Assembly (NCBI GenBank): GCA_025924815.1
Contig: JAICHQ010000024.1
Span: 1 to 37,891 of the forward strand
Source of the DNA: Nocardioides sp.
GTDB taxonomy: Bacteria; Actinomycetota; Actinomycetes; Propionibacteriales; Nocardioidaceae
Direction: 5' to 3'
Length of the DNA stretch: 37,891 nt
How positions within the stretch are numbered: the first letter of the stretch is position 1; each line of letters starts with the position of its first letter. The position numbers were made by a program, and so were the translations under genes. Shown in pieces: positions 8,450 to 17,061 of the stretch. The notes below the pieces were generated by a model that saw only the letters and a program-made list of their open reading frames with translations, had not been told where the DNA came from and did no database searches.

Positions 8450-9244
8450 GTGACCGATCGATCCGCGACCTCGCTCGACGAGTCCGATCGGAACTCCCCT
8501 CCGCCGAAGCAGAAGAAGCACCTCCCGCTCTGGCAGGAGACCATCCTGCTGCTCACGATCGCGATCCTGCTCGCCGTCGTCATCAAGGCGTTCTTCGTCC
8601 AGGCGTTCTACATCCCGTCGGAGTCGATGGAGCCGGGGCTGGTCAAGAACGACCGGATCCTGGTCGAGAAGACGTCGTACTGGTTCGGTGGTACGCCGCA
8701 GCGCGGCGACGTGGTGGTCTTCAAGGACCCCGGTGGCTGGCTGAGCGAGGCCGAGGACGCCGGCCCGACCAACCCGATCGGGAAGCTGATGGCCAAGGTC
8801 GGGCTGTACCCGTCGGGCGGTCACCTGGTCAAGCGCGTCATCGGCGTCGCCGGCGACACGATCCACTGCTGCGACAAGCAGGGGCGGGTGCTGGTCAACG
8901 GCCATCCGCTCGACGAGAACTCCTACATCAAGAACACCCCGGGCATGCCCTGCAACGGTCCGATGACGACCACGTGCGACTGGACCGCCGGACCGGTGCC
9001 GAAGGGCAACCTGTTCGTGATGGGTGACAACCGCGACAACTCCGACGACTCCACCATGCACCTGTGCACGCGGCAGCAGACCGACTGCACCCCCGATCCC
9101 TACATCCCGGTCGACGACGTGGTCGGCAAGGTGTTCGTGCTGCTGTGGCCGCACGACCGGTTCCACGTGCTCCACCGCCCGGGCGACTTCGCCGGCGTGC
9201 CCGCACCGGCTGCGACGACCGGCTCGGGCACCACCCGGCAGTGA
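8450..9244 (+). CDS. lepB: Signal peptidase I
   Basis: A 264-residue type I signal peptidase. A charged cytoplasmic N terminus (about 27 residues) is followed by one membrane anchor (ILLLTIAILLAVVIKAFF, residues 32-49). The catalytic serine lies in IPSESMEPG (S59), the general-base lysine in HLVKRVIG (K128), and box E reads VMGDNRDNSDDS. It cleaves signal peptides of exported proteins on the outer membrane face. Substrates here could include the M1 peptidase. The stop overlaps the GTG of rnhB by 4 nt. Confidence 0.96.
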   Translation: MTDRSATSLDESDRNSPPPKQKKHLPLWQETILLLTIAILLAVVIKAFFVQAFYIPSESMEPGLVKNDRILVEKTSYWFGGTPQRGDVVVFKDPGGWLSEAEDAGPTNPIGKLMAKVGLYPSGGHLVKRVIGVAGDTIHCCDKQGRVLVNGHPLDENSYIKNTPGMPCNGPMTTTCDWTAGPVPKGNLFVMGDNRDNSDDSTMHLCTRQQTDCTPDPYIPVDDVVGKVFVLLWPHDRFHVLHRPGDFAGVPAPAATTGSGTTRQ

Positions 9245-10014
9245 CGCGGCTGCCTCCGGGAGCGACCGTCCGGCGCGACGCCGGGCTCTACGGCTACGAG
9301 CGCGCGCTCCGCCGGGCCGGCATCGGCGTCATCGCCGGGGTCGACGAGGCCGGCCGCGGTGCCTGCGCCGGCCCGCTCGTGGCCGGCGCCGCGATCCTCA
9401 GGCCCGGCAAGGGCGGTGAGATCTCAGGCCTGGCCGACTCCAAGCTGCTCACCGAGAAGGCCCGCGAACGGTGCTACGCCCAGGTGGTCGAGAAGGCGGT
9501 CGCCTGGGCCGTGGTCGTGGTCGAGTCCGACGAGTGCGACCGGCTCGGCATGCACGTGGCCAACGTCGAAGCCCTGCGCCGGGCCGTGGCGCTGCTGGAC
9601 GTCCGGCCCGAGTACGTCCTGACCGACGGCTTCCCGGTCGACGGGCTCGGCGCGCCCGGGCTCGCGGTGTGGAAGGGGGATCGGGTGGCGGCCTGCATCA
9701 GCGCGGCCTCCGTCCTGGCCAAGGTGACCCGGGACCGGATCATGGTCGCCCTCGACCGCGACCACCCGGCGTACGACTTCAAGACGCACAAGGGCTACTG
9801 CACCGAGGCCCACGACGCCGCCCTGCTCGAGCACGGGCCCTGCTCCCAGCACCGGAGGCGGTTCGTGAACGTACGCCGCGCCGCCGGGGCTTCGTCGGCC
9901 GAGCCGGCCGAGCCGGTCGACACGACCCAGCCGCGTGTCCTGGACCTCGCCGGGCTTCTCGAGACCACTACTGTCGGAGACGCACTGCCCGGGGAGCGAG
10001 GAGAGACCGCATGA
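9241..10014 (+). CDS. rnhB: Ribonuclease HII
   Basis: A 257-residue RNase HII that removes ribonucleotides and RNA from RNA-DNA hybrids. The metal-binding carboxylates are recognisable: GVDEAGRGACAGP (D35, E36), VLTDGFP (D129) and WKGDRV (D147). The downstream block ISAASVLAKVTRDR (153-166) and DFKTHKGYCT are also conserved. The last 45 or so residues after RRFVNVRR are Ala/Glu/Pro-rich and not part of the fold. Start GTG 9241 overlaps the lepB stop. The gene ends in ATGA, the start of the DUF2469 gene. Confidence 0.96.
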   Translation: MTRLPPGATVRRDAGLYGYERALRRAGIGVIAGVDEAGRGACAGPLVAGAAILRPGKGGEISGLADSKLLTEKARERCYAQVVEKAVAWAVVVVESDECDRLGMHVANVEALRRAVALLDVRPEYVLTDGFPVDGLGAPGLAVWKGDRVAACISAASVLAKVTRDRIMVALDRDHPAYDFKTHKGYCTEAHDAALLEHGPCSQHRRRFVNVRRAAGASSAEPAEPVDTTQPRVLDLAGLLETTTVGDALPGERGETA

Positions 10015-10319
10015 GCGCCGAGGATCTCGAGAAGTACGAGACCGAGATGGAGCTCACCCTCTACCGCGAGTACCGCGACGTCGTCGGGATCTTCAAGTAC
10101 GTCGTGGAGACCGACCGCCGTTTCTACCTGTGCAACCAGGTCGACGTGAAGGCGCGCACCGAGTCCGGGGACGTGTTCTTCGAGGTCTCGATGAGCGATG
10201 CCTGGGTGTGGGACATGTACCGCCCCGCGCGCTTCGCCAAGAACGTCAAGGTGCTGACCTTCAAGGACGTCAACGTCGAGGAGCTCAGCCAGCAGGAGAT
10301 CGACCCACCGAAGGCCTGA
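10011..10319 (+). CDS. DUF2469 family protein
   Basis: A 102-residue soluble protein starting MSAEDLEKYETEMELTLYRE, followed by YRDVVGIFKYVVETDRRFYL, MSDAWVWDMYRP and FKDVNVEEL. It is highly conserved in actinobacteria and almost always placed directly behind rnhB, as here with a 4-nt overlap. It is rich in Glu, Asp and aromatic residues and has no catalytic motif I can name. Function unknown. Neighbourhood suggests a nucleic-acid or translation-linked role, which is inference only. Confidence 0.9.
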   Translation: MSAEDLEKYETEMELTLYREYRDVVGIFKYVVETDRRFYLCNQVDVKARTESGDVFFEVSMSDAWVWDMYRPARFAKNVKVLTFKDVNVEELSQQEIDPPKA

Positions 10320-10332
10320 GCGCCGTCGACAT

Positions 10333-10346
10333 CTGGTCTAGACCAG
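10333..10346. promoter_or_regulatory. Perfect 14-bp palindrome resembling a DasR/NagR (GntR-HutC) operator
   Basis: CTGGTCTAGACCAG is its own reverse complement. Its core TGGTCTAGACCA matches the known Streptomyces DasR-responsive element, an operator for N-acetylglucosamine-responsive GntR/HutC regulators. It lies 14 nt after the DUF2469 gene and about 180 nt before the tadE-like gene. It has no loop or T-run, so it is not a terminator. Confidence 0.6.
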
Positions 10347-10444
10347 CCGAACGTGACGCGGGCCGGCCGCGACGCTTTGTCACAATCGAACCCGCACGGG
10401 GCAAAGGTTTGACCGATTCGGGTCCGCGGTCTGCTGCGCTCGCC

Positions 10445-10478
10445 TAATCTCGGCCACGCACAGTGGGGCGAACTGTGC
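10445..10478 (+). promoter_or_regulatory. Candidate -10 box and leader hairpin of the tadE-like gene
   Basis: TAATCT (10445-10450) is a plausible -10 box. Behind it GCACAGT/ACTGTGC (10458-10464, 10472-10478) forms a 7-bp hairpin, and TCCACC/GGTGGA (10484-10497) a tighter one. No convincing -35 box is at the right distance, so a non-housekeeping sigma factor or activator may be involved. Confidence 0.35.
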
Positions 10479-10526
10479 CCACGTCCACCGGGGTGGATGT
10501 GGCCTGACGAGCAGCGGAGCACATGG

Positions 10527-10937
10527 ATGAAGAGCTTCACGAGAGGGCGGAAGCGACGTGACGAGCGCGGCGCTGCCGCGGTCGAGTTCGCGCTGGTCAT
10601 GATCCCGCTCTTCGTGATCGTGTTGGGGTTGATCCAGTACGGCTGGTACTTCTACGTGGCGCAGAACTCCTCGAGCGCCGTAGGCACAGTCGCGCGCAAG
10701 CTGGAGGTCGGCGACTGCTGGACCGGGACCGCCGCCCAGACATTCGCGCAAGCCCAAGCGCCGCAGATCAGCGCCCTTTCGGTCTCGCCTGGAGCGATGC
10801 CGACAATCGGGACCAACTTCACCGTCACCGTGACCGCGAACGCCACGATCATCGGTTTCCTGCCCGAGCCCAACGGCGGCACGGTCACCAAGACGGTCAC
10901 CGCTCGACTCGAAGACGACAAGCCTTCCTCATGCTGA
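10527..10937 (+). CDS. TadE-like pilus/secretion pseudopilin-type protein
   Basis: A 136-residue protein with a basic N terminus (KSFTRGRKRRDE) and then RGAAAVEFALVMIPLFVIVLGLIQYGW, the TadE-type cleavage and membrane segment. The remaining 90 residues are exported and Thr/Ala/Pro-rich. TadE-like minor pseudopilins work with TadA/B/C machines or are found as stand-alone secreted pairs in actinobacteria. I chose ATG 10527, with GGAG 7 nt upstream, over ATG 10497, which lies at the edge of a tight hairpin. It overlaps the TadG-like gene by 7 nt. No tadABC genes are in view. Confidence 0.82.
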   Translation: MKSFTRGRKRRDERGAAAVEFALVMIPLFVIVLGLIQYGWYFYVAQNSSSAVGTVARKLEVGDCWTGTAAQTFAQAQAPQISALSVSPGAMPTIGTNFTVTVTANATIIGFLPEPNGGTVTKTVTARLEDDKPSSC

Positions 10938-12742
10938 CCTTCATGAAGCGCCGAACCGCACGCGACGAGTCCGGGGCAGTCGCCATCATCTTCGCGCTGA
11001 TGGCGGTGATGCTGCTGTCCGTGGCCGCGCTCGGGACGGACATCGGTAACGAGGTGGGCCGCAAGTCCGCGACCCAGAACCAGGCCGACTTCGCTGCTTT
11101 CGCCGCCGCGGGCCAGATGACCCAGACCGGGCACCTGAACGACACGCCGAGCCCGGCTGTCCTCACGGCGATCATGAACTCCCTGAACGCCAATCAGCCG
11201 CAGGACGACAACAAGGGCTGTTGGCGTACCAACACCTGTGTCACGTCGACCTCGCAACTTACCGATGGCGATCTCACGAACGGTGATGTGCGGTACACGG
11301 CCGACGGCTTGCAGGTAACCGCCCCGAACCACTGGGTGAGTTTCGGCATGGCCCGGGTGATGGGCTTTCAGGGGACTTACGTCGGTGCCCAGGCAACCGT
11401 CAACGTCTACTCACCGGGCCTGAGGGTCTTGCCAATGTTCGCGGTCCAGGGCTGTGACTACGGATTGCAGACGATTGCGGACCCTGCCAACGGCCACGTC
11501 ACACCTGTCGCCCCGGTCTTGGCCAACGACTCGGACACGAACGGCACGCAGTTGGTGAGTCCCGCTCAGGCGCTGGATGCCGGCGGTAACCCGATCACGT
11601 CGCTGACGTACCAGTCCACGGGGAATATGCTCCAGCTCTCGGCGAAGAACTGGGACCACACGACGAAGATCGGCTTCTTCCGAGGCGACAACACTGACCC
11701 TACGCTGGTGCAAACCCAGAACACCTTCTGGCTGCAGGGCGACAACACCAAGACCAATCTCAACGGCCCGAACGGCTACTCGCAGAACCCACAGACGACG
11801 GTCCAGCTCAACATCCCAAACGCGGTGGCCCAGGTGCAGACCGTCTGGTGGGTGCGGGTCTTTGACACCACCAACAACCAGTGGTCGGCACGATCCGAAG
11901 CGGTGCCGGTGGTGGTTGGCAACGCGGTCCTGCAGTGCGGTGCGGGTTCCCTGGACGGCAACTTCGGTACCCTGCAGCTTCCGCGGACGGACGACCAGAA
12001 CGCCGCTGACGATCTTCCACTCAACATTGCGACTGGGCTCCAGGCGCCACTCAGCCTGACCAAGCACGTGCAATGGGCTTCCGACAGCCCAGCAGGGCAG
12101 TGTGTGGATACTCAAAACGGCGCGATCACTTCTCCAGGCAGCCTGGGCATCCTCAACGCCAACACGAACTGCGTGGACACCGACACCGGCCTTGCGGCAA
12201 ACGTCGCGACGCAAGGACTCATCACCGGTGTCGAGGGGAAGCCGGGGCTTCTGACCACGGCGGGCACAAAGTCGGGATGTTCTCCGAACGGCGGGAACAA
12301 TTCGCAGGTCATTTCCGTCAACAACACCAACTACACGATCGACAACAACGTCTTGACCTGCTATCTCACCGACGGCACGACCTCCCTGCAGACGATCTGC
12401 GATCCCAATTACAGCGGGGGTGCCGTGCTCGACAAGTCGATCACGAGCGATCCTCGCTTCGTCTGGGTGCCCATTCTCAAGGTTCAGCCCACAAACGGTG
12501 GATCGAACAACTGGTCGATCGTCGACGTGCGGCCCGGCTTCATCACCGATGAGCAGGTCACGAACTCCACGGTCAAGGGGACGCATACGGCAACGTCGCA
12601 AAACGGCGTGATCACCAGCAACAACGGCGTCACCCAGCTCAACGTGGTCTTCTTCAACATCGGCGCGATGCCTCTTGACGACAACGGCAAGAAGATCGAC
12701 TACCTGGGGGTCGGGCAGCCACTGATCCGCCTCGTCAAGTAG
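10931..12742 (+). CDS. TadG-like secreted protein with large extracellular region
   Basis: A 603-residue protein. Residues 13-36 ([22 protein letters not shown]) and the following [23 protein letters not shown] are the Tad/TadG N-terminal signature: one membrane helix after a short charged head, then a pseudopilin-like helix. The rest is a long Asn/Thr/Gly-rich exported region with paired Cys that I cannot assign to a known domain. Base use is much less GC-rich than in the neighbours: 29 G+C of 60 in 12301-12360 by hand count. It is co-transcribed with the TadE-like gene and closed by a strong hairpin. Confidence 0.82.
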   Translation: MLTFMKRRTARDESGAVAIIFALMAVMLLSVAALGTDIGNEVGRKSATQNQADFAAFAAAGQMTQTGHLNDTPSPAVLTAIMNSLNANQPQDDNKGCWRTNTCVTSTSQLTDGDLTNGDVRYTADGLQVTAPNHWVSFGMARVMGFQGTYVGAQATVNVYSPGLRVLPMFAVQGCDYGLQTIADPANGHVTPVAPVLANDSDTNGTQLVSPAQALDAGGNPITSLTYQSTGNMLQLSAKNWDHTTKIGFFRGDNTDPTLVQTQNTFWLQGDNTKTNLNGPNGYSQNPQTTVQLNIPNAVAQVQTVWWVRVFDTTNNQWSARSEAVPVVVGNAVLQCGAGSLDGNFGTLQLPRTDDQNAADDLPLNIATGLQAPLSLTKHVQWASDSPAGQCVDTQNGAITSPGSLGILNANTNCVDTDTGLAANVATQGLITGVEGKPGLLTTAGTKSGCSPNGGNNSQVISVNNTNYTIDNNVLTCYLTDGTTSLQTICDPNYSGGAVLDKSITSDPRFVWVPILKVQPTNGGSNNWSIVDVRPGFITDEQVTNSTVKGTHTATSQNGVITSNNGVTQLNVVFFNIGAMPLDDNGKKIDYLGVGQPLIRLVK

Positions 12743-12769
12743 CCCGTTCTCCGTCCACAGCGCCTCGTC

Positions 12770-12801
12770 CCGCACCCGCCGTCCACGGACGGCGGGTGCG
12801 G
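12770..12801 (+). terminator. Strong terminator hairpin after the TadE/TadG pair
   Basis: CCGCACCCGCCGTC (12770-12783) pairs perfectly with 12788-12801 around loop CACG, a 14-bp GC-rich stem. No T-tract follows. It should separate the tad-like pair from yraN-comM-dprA. Confidence 0.75.
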
Positions 12802-12839
12802 TGCTTCGGGGCGTGGGCGCCGGCGCTGACGCTGGCGGC

Positions 12840-13217
12840 ATGACCTCGACGGATGCACCCTCGACGCGACGACAGGCCCTGGGGCGGTACGGCGAGCGCG
12901 TCGCCGCACGGCATCTGGTCGAGCAGGGGATGGTCCTGCTCGACCGCAACTGGCGGTGTGAGACCGGCGAGATCGACCTGGTGCTGCGTGATGGCCGGGT
13001 GCTGGTCGTCTGCGAGGTGAAGACCCGCAGCAGCACGGTCTTCGGCCATCCGTTGGAGGCGGTCACCGGGGCGAAGGCCGATCGCCTGCGGGAGCTGGCC
13101 GTCCGCTGGGTGACGGCGCACGACCTACGCGTCCAGGGCGTCCGGATCGACCTGGTCGGGGTGCTCATGCAGCCGCGGGGTCGCCCGGTCCTCGAGCACG
13201 TGCGGGGGATCGGCTGA
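12840..13217 (+). CDS. YraN/UPF0102 family protein
   Basis: A 125-residue protein with [18 protein letters not shown] (residues 12-29), [28 protein letters not shown] (39-66) and [10 protein letters not shown]. The E-x-D...E-V-K arrangement is that of a Holliday-junction-resolvase/PD-(D/E)XK nuclease-like core. The family lacks a firmly established function and typically lies next to comM and dprA, as here. I chose ATG 12840. The in-frame GTG at 12801 is the last base pair of the terminator hairpin and adds residues without family character. Confidence 0.88.
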   Translation: MTSTDAPSTRRQALGRYGERVAARHLVEQGMVLLDRNWRCETGEIDLVLRDGRVLVVCEVKTRSSTVFGHPLEAVTGAKADRLRELAVRWVTAHDLRVQGVRIDLVGVLMQPRGRPVLEHVRGIG

Positions 13218-14809
13218 TGTGGGCGCGCACCCGCGCGGTCGCGCTGGTCGGAGCCATGGGGCACGTCATCGACGTCCAGGTGGATCTGTCCCAGGGTCAG
13301 ATCCGCACGGCAGTGGTTGGGCGCCCCGACACCGCGGTCAACGAGGCCATCGACCGATGCCGGGCCGCGGTGGACAACAGCGGCTTCGCCTGGCCCACCT
13401 CGCGGCGGATCACGATCCTGCTGTCACCGGCCGACCTGCCCAAGCGCGGGACGCACCTGGACCTCGCGATCGCCGTCGGTGTGCTGGCCGCGGTGGACAG
13501 CGAGTTCCCGCGCGGCGAGCTCGACGAGGCGGTGTTCATCGCGGAGCTGACGCTGGACGGTCGCGTGCGCTGTGTGCCCGGCCTGCTGCCCATGGTGATG
13601 GCTGCGCGGGCGCGCGGCCTGCGCCGGGTCTACGTGCCGGAGCCGCAGGCCTCCGAGGCCGCCATCGTCGACGGGATCGAGGTGTTCGGGGTGCGTTCCC
13701 TCACCCAGGTCACGGCCCTGCTCAGAGGCGAGCCGGTGCCCGAGGCGCCTCCGGTCGAGCCGCCCACCGGCGAGCCCTTGGTCACCTGGCGCGGCGAGCA
13801 GCGGCTGGACGACGTCGACCTGTGCGACGTCCGGGCCATGGGCGATGCCCGCTACGCCCTCGAGGTCGCGGCTACCGGCGGCCACCACCTGCTGCTGACC
13901 GGACCCAAGGGGGCCGGCAAGACCACGCTCGCCGAGCGGATCCCTACGATCCTGCCGGACCTGGACCGCGACGAGTCGCTGGAGCTCACCGCCGTGCACT
14001 CGCTGGCCGGCGGCCTGCGTCCGGGGGCACCCGTGCTCACGAGGCCGCCCTTCCGGGCACCCCATCACACCGCCTCGCGGACCGGCATCCTGGGCGGGGG
14101 AACCGGTCGGGTGCGGCCGGGGGAGGTGAGCAAGGCCCATCTCGGCGTGCTGTTCCTCGATGAGTTCCCGCTGCTGCCGAGCGACGTCGTCGAGGCGCTG
14201 CGGCAGCCGCTGGAGAGCGGCGAGATCACCATCGCCCGCGGCGACGAGGAGGCGACGTACCCGGCACGCGGGATGCTGGTGCTCGCGTGCAACCCGTGCC
14301 CCTGCGGGGAGTACCACCCCTACAACCGCGACAACCAGTGCCGCTGCAGCGAGATCAAGCGACGCGAGTACCGCCGCAAGATCTCGGGGCCGATCGCGGA
14401 CCGGATCGACATCACCCGGTTCGTCGAGCCGCTGAAGGAGCACGAGGTCGACGACCCGATCGAGGTTCCCGAGTCCTCGTCCACCGTACGGGCCAGGGTC
14501 ACCGCGGCTCGGCGGCGACAGCTTCAGCGGTACGCCGACACTCCCTGGCGCCTGAACTCCCACGTCCCCGGCCCGGTCCTGCGGAACCAGTGGCCGCTCG
14601 ATCCGTCGGCGACCCGCCGCCTGGACAGCGAGGTGTACGGCGGGCTGCTCACCCGCCGCGGAGCCACGCGGGTCCACCGGGTCGCGTGGTCGGTCGCCGA
14701 CCTGCGGTGCGTCCCGGTCCCGGGCGACGAGGAGCTGGAGATAGCGCTGCGACTCCGCAAGGCCACGCCGCTCGATCTGGTGATGCTGTCCGGGGGTGAA
14801 GCCGCGTGA
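13217..14809 (+). CDS. comM: YifB/ComM family Mg-chelatase-like AAA ATPase
   Basis: A 530-residue hexameric helicase-type ATPase. ComM promotes branch migration during integration of taken-up DNA. An N-terminal Lon-protease-like domain of about 165 residues (ATVVGRPDTAVNE-type region, SPADLPKRGTHLDLAIAVGVL) precedes the AAA core. Walker A is GPKGAGKTT (229-237), Walker B LFLDEF (312-317). A Cys cluster follows (CNPCPCGEYHP and CRCS, 358-378), and then the arginine-finger helix SGPIADRIDI and the C-terminal Mg-chelatase domain. It starts 1 nt inside the yraN stop (TGATG) and overlaps dprA by 4 nt. Confidence 0.95.
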   Translation: MWARTRAVALVGAMGHVIDVQVDLSQGQIRTAVVGRPDTAVNEAIDRCRAAVDNSGFAWPTSRRITILLSPADLPKRGTHLDLAIAVGVLAAVDSEFPRGELDEAVFIAELTLDGRVRCVPGLLPMVMAARARGLRRVYVPEPQASEAAIVDGIEVFGVRSLTQVTALLRGEPVPEAPPVEPPTGEPLVTWRGEQRLDDVDLCDVRAMGDARYALEVAATGGHHLLLTGPKGAGKTTLAERIPTILPDLDRDESLELTAVHSLAGGLRPGAPVLTRPPFRAPHHTASRTGILGGGTGRVRPGEVSKAHLGVLFLDEFPLLPSDVVEALRQPLESGEITIARGDEEATYPARGMLVLACNPCPCGEYHPYNRDNQCRCSEIKRREYRRKISGPIADRIDITRFVEPLKEHEVDDPIEVPESSSTVRARVTAARRRQLQRYADTPWRLNSHVPGPVLRNQWPLDPSATRRLDSEVYGGLLTRRGATRVHRVAWSVADLRCVPVPGDEELEIALRLRKATPLDLVMLSGGEAA

Positions 14810-15945
14810 ACGCATCCGAGGCCGAGCGGCTGGCCCGGGTCACCCTGAACTCGGTCGGCGAGCCGGGCAACCTCCGGCTGGCCTCGACGGTCGCCGAGCT
14901 CGGGGCGGAGACCGTGCTGGAGGCCCTGCGTGAGCGCCCCGATGACCTCGGACACGACCTCGCCGCCCGGCTGCGAACGGCCGACCCGGCCAGATCTCTC
15001 GAGGCGGCCGACAAGCTCGGACTGCGGTTCGTGATCCCCGGCGACCCCGAGTGGCCGGACGCGCTGCTGGACCTTGGCCGGTGCGGGCCGCTGCACGAGC
15101 GCGGCGGGATACCGCTGGGTCTGTGGCTGCGCGGTCCCCTGTCGGTGGCCGAGGCAGCCCGGCAGGCGGTGGCCGTGGTGGGCTCTCGGTCCGCGACCAC
15201 CTACGGCGAAGGAGTCGCCGGAGATCTGTCCGCCGGTCTGGCCCGCGACGGCCGGACCGTGATCTCCGGGGCGGCGTTCGGGATCGACCAGGCCGCGCAT
15301 CGTGCGGCTCTGGCGACTCGCGGACCCACGGTGGCCGTGCTCGCGTGTGGGGCCGACCGCGTCTATCCGGCGGCCCACAAGCGACTGCTGGACTACATCG
15401 CCGACGTCGGGGTGATCGTGTCCGAGGCGCCGATCGGTGGCGCGCCCACCCGGATCAGGTTCCTGGCCCGCAATCGGCTGATCGCCGCGCTGGCCCAGGG
15501 CACGGTCGTGGTCGAGGCGGCGGTGCGAAGCGGCGCGCTCAACACCGCCAGCTGGGCGGGCGCCCTGGGCCGGGTGGTGATGGGAGTGCCCGGGCCGGTG
15601 ACCAGTGAGCCGTCGGCCGGGGTCCATCAGCTCATCCGCGGGCGCGACGCCCTGCTGGTCACCCGGGCCGAGGAGGTCCTGGAGGCGGTGGCACCGATCG
15701 GCACTCACACGCTGACGGACCTGCGGGAGGAGGAGGGGCTGCGTGACCGGCTGACGGCGCAGGAGCGGCAGGTGCTCGACGCCGTCCCGGTGCGGCACGG
15801 TGCCCCGGCCGCCAGCATTGCGCGCACCGCCGGGCTGGCGCCGGCCAAGACTTCCGCTGCGCTGAGTCGACTCGAAGACCTGGGCCTGGTCGTCGGCCAG
15901 GGCGAACGCTGGCACCTGGCCGCACAGGTGGACGAGTCCGCCTGA
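14806..15945 (+). CDS. dprA: DNA-processing protein DprA
   Basis: A 379-residue DprA, which binds incoming single-stranded DNA and loads RecA during transformation or recombination. A helical N-terminal part is followed by the Rossmann-like DNA_processg_A domain: VAVVGSRSATTYGEGVA (about 123-140), VISGAAFGIDQAAHRAAL, LACGADRVYPAAHKRL, RFLARNRLIAALAQGTVVVEA and SGALNTASWAGALGR. A C-terminal winged-helix segment follows (SIARTAGLAPAKTSAALSRL). It overlaps comM by 4 nt, forming a yraN-comM-dprA unit. Confidence 0.95.
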   Translation: MNASEAERLARVTLNSVGEPGNLRLASTVAELGAETVLEALRERPDDLGHDLAARLRTADPARSLEAADKLGLRFVIPGDPEWPDALLDLGRCGPLHERGGIPLGLWLRGPLSVAEAARQAVAVVGSRSATTYGEGVAGDLSAGLARDGRTVISGAAFGIDQAAHRAALATRGPTVAVLACGADRVYPAAHKRLLDYIADVGVIVSEAPIGGAPTRIRFLARNRLIAALAQGTVVVEAAVRSGALNTASWAGALGRVVMGVPGPVTSEPSAGVHQLIRGRDALLVTRAEEVLEAVAPIGTHTLTDLREEEGLRDRLTAQERQVLDAVPVRHGAPAASIARTAGLAPAKTSAALSRLEDLGLVVGQGERWHLAAQVDESA

Positions 15946-16099
15946 GTGCCCATCCCGCCGGGCAGGACGCCGCCCCCTGGCCCTCGCCGAAGCGCCCCGG
16001 TGTCCCCTGGTGATCCGGGACTCTCGCTCGTCCCGCTCCCGCGGCCACGACACCGAGATCCGCGTCGCGCGGATGACCGGAGCCGAACGTCGTCCGGGC

Positions 16100-16105
16100 T
16101 AACCT
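16100..16105 (+). promoter_or_regulatory. -10 box of leaderless xerC promoter
   Basis: TAACCT is followed by 6 nt and the ATG of xerC. The 166-nt dprA-xerC gap otherwise shows no gene and no strong hairpin. Confidence 0.6.
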
Positions 16106-16111
16106 GACCGC

Positions 16112-17038
16112 ATGGGCGAGGCGGCGCTACCCGAGCCGATGGCCGCCCTCCTGGCTGACTACGAGCGACACCTGGTCTCCGAGCGCGATCTGGCCCCCCA
16201 CACCGTGCGCGCCTACCTCGCCGACGTCTCCGGGCTCCTCGAGCACGCCGGACGGATGGGGCGTGACGACGTGTCCGAACTGGACCTGCGCACGCTGCGC
16301 AGCTGGCTGGCCCACCAGCAGGTCACCGGACGGTCTCGCACCACCCTGGCGCGGCGGGCCACGGCCGTGCGGGTGTTCACCGCGTGGCTGGCTCGCACCG
16401 GCCGGATCCCGACCGACGTCGGCGCCAGTCTCCGCTCGCCCAAGGCCCATCACATGCTGCCCCCCGTGCTGCGGCGCGACGAGGCCGAGGAGCTGGTCGC
16501 CGCCGCGGCCCGGCTCGCCGACGACGGCAGCCCGCTGGGACTGCGCGACACCGCCATGCTCGAGCTGCTGTACGCGACCGGGATGCGGGTCGGGGAGCTG
16601 GTCGCGCTCGACGTCGACGACGTCGACCGCGGACGCAACGTCGCGCGGGTCTTCGGCAAGGGCCGCAAGGAGCGCACCGTGCCGTTCGGCCGGCCGGCCG
16701 CCGAGGCGCTGGACGCCTGGCTCGCCGGCGGACGACCCGCCCTGCTCGCGCCGGGGGCCGGGCCGGCGCTGTTCCTCGGCGCCCGGGGCGGCCGGATCGA
16801 CCAGCGTGCCGTGCGGACCGTCGTGCATCGCCGGATCGCCGACGTGCCGGGTGCGCCGGACATCGGGCCGCACGGGCTGCGGCACACGGCGGCCACCCAC
16901 CTCCTCGAGGGCGGCGCGGACCTGAGGTCGGTGCAGGAGCTGCTCGGGCATGCTTCGCTGGCGACGACGCAGCTCTACACCCACGTCAGCACCGATCGCC
17001 TCCGCCAGGCCTACCGTCAGGCCCATCCCCGGGCCTGA
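16112..17038 (+). CDS. xerC: Tyrosine recombinase XerC
   Basis: A 308-residue Xer recombinase that resolves chromosome dimers at dif. The N-terminal SAM-like core-binding domain covers about residues 10-100 ([23 protein letters not shown]). The catalytic residues are complete: ATGMRVGEL (R159), [10 protein letters not shown] (K183), [14 protein letters not shown] (H254, R257), [16 protein letters not shown] (H280, Y289). Length, motif spacing and position beside dprA fit the housekeeping XerC rather than a phage integrase. No attachment site or tRNA is next to it. Confidence 0.95.
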   Translation: MGEAALPEPMAALLADYERHLVSERDLAPHTVRAYLADVSGLLEHAGRMGRDDVSELDLRTLRSWLAHQQVTGRSRTTLARRATAVRVFTAWLARTGRIPTDVGASLRSPKAHHMLPPVLRRDEAEELVAAAARLADDGSPLGLRDTAMLELLYATGMRVGELVALDVDDVDRGRNVARVFGKGRKERTVPFGRPAAEALDAWLAGGRPALLAPGAGPALFLGARGGRIDQRAVRTVVHRRIADVPGAPDIGPHGLRHTAATHLLEGGADLRSVQELLGHASLATTQLYTHVSTDRLRQAYRQAHPRA

Positions 17039-17061
17039 CCTGTGCTCGCCTCCGCGGCCCG

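Noticed and set aside
10333..10346. Terminator of the rnhB-DUF2469 unit
   Set aside because: The palindrome has no loop and no T-run; an operator fits better.
12801..12839. GTG 12801 as start of the yraN gene
   Set aside because: The codon begins on the last base pair of a strong terminator hairpin and adds residues outside the family; ATG 12840 is better.
16112..17038. Phage integrase or genomic island marker
   Set aside because: Length, complete Xer motifs, a leaderless housekeeping-type promoter and the position next to dprA point to chromosomal XerC; no tRNA, att repeat or phage gene is nearby.
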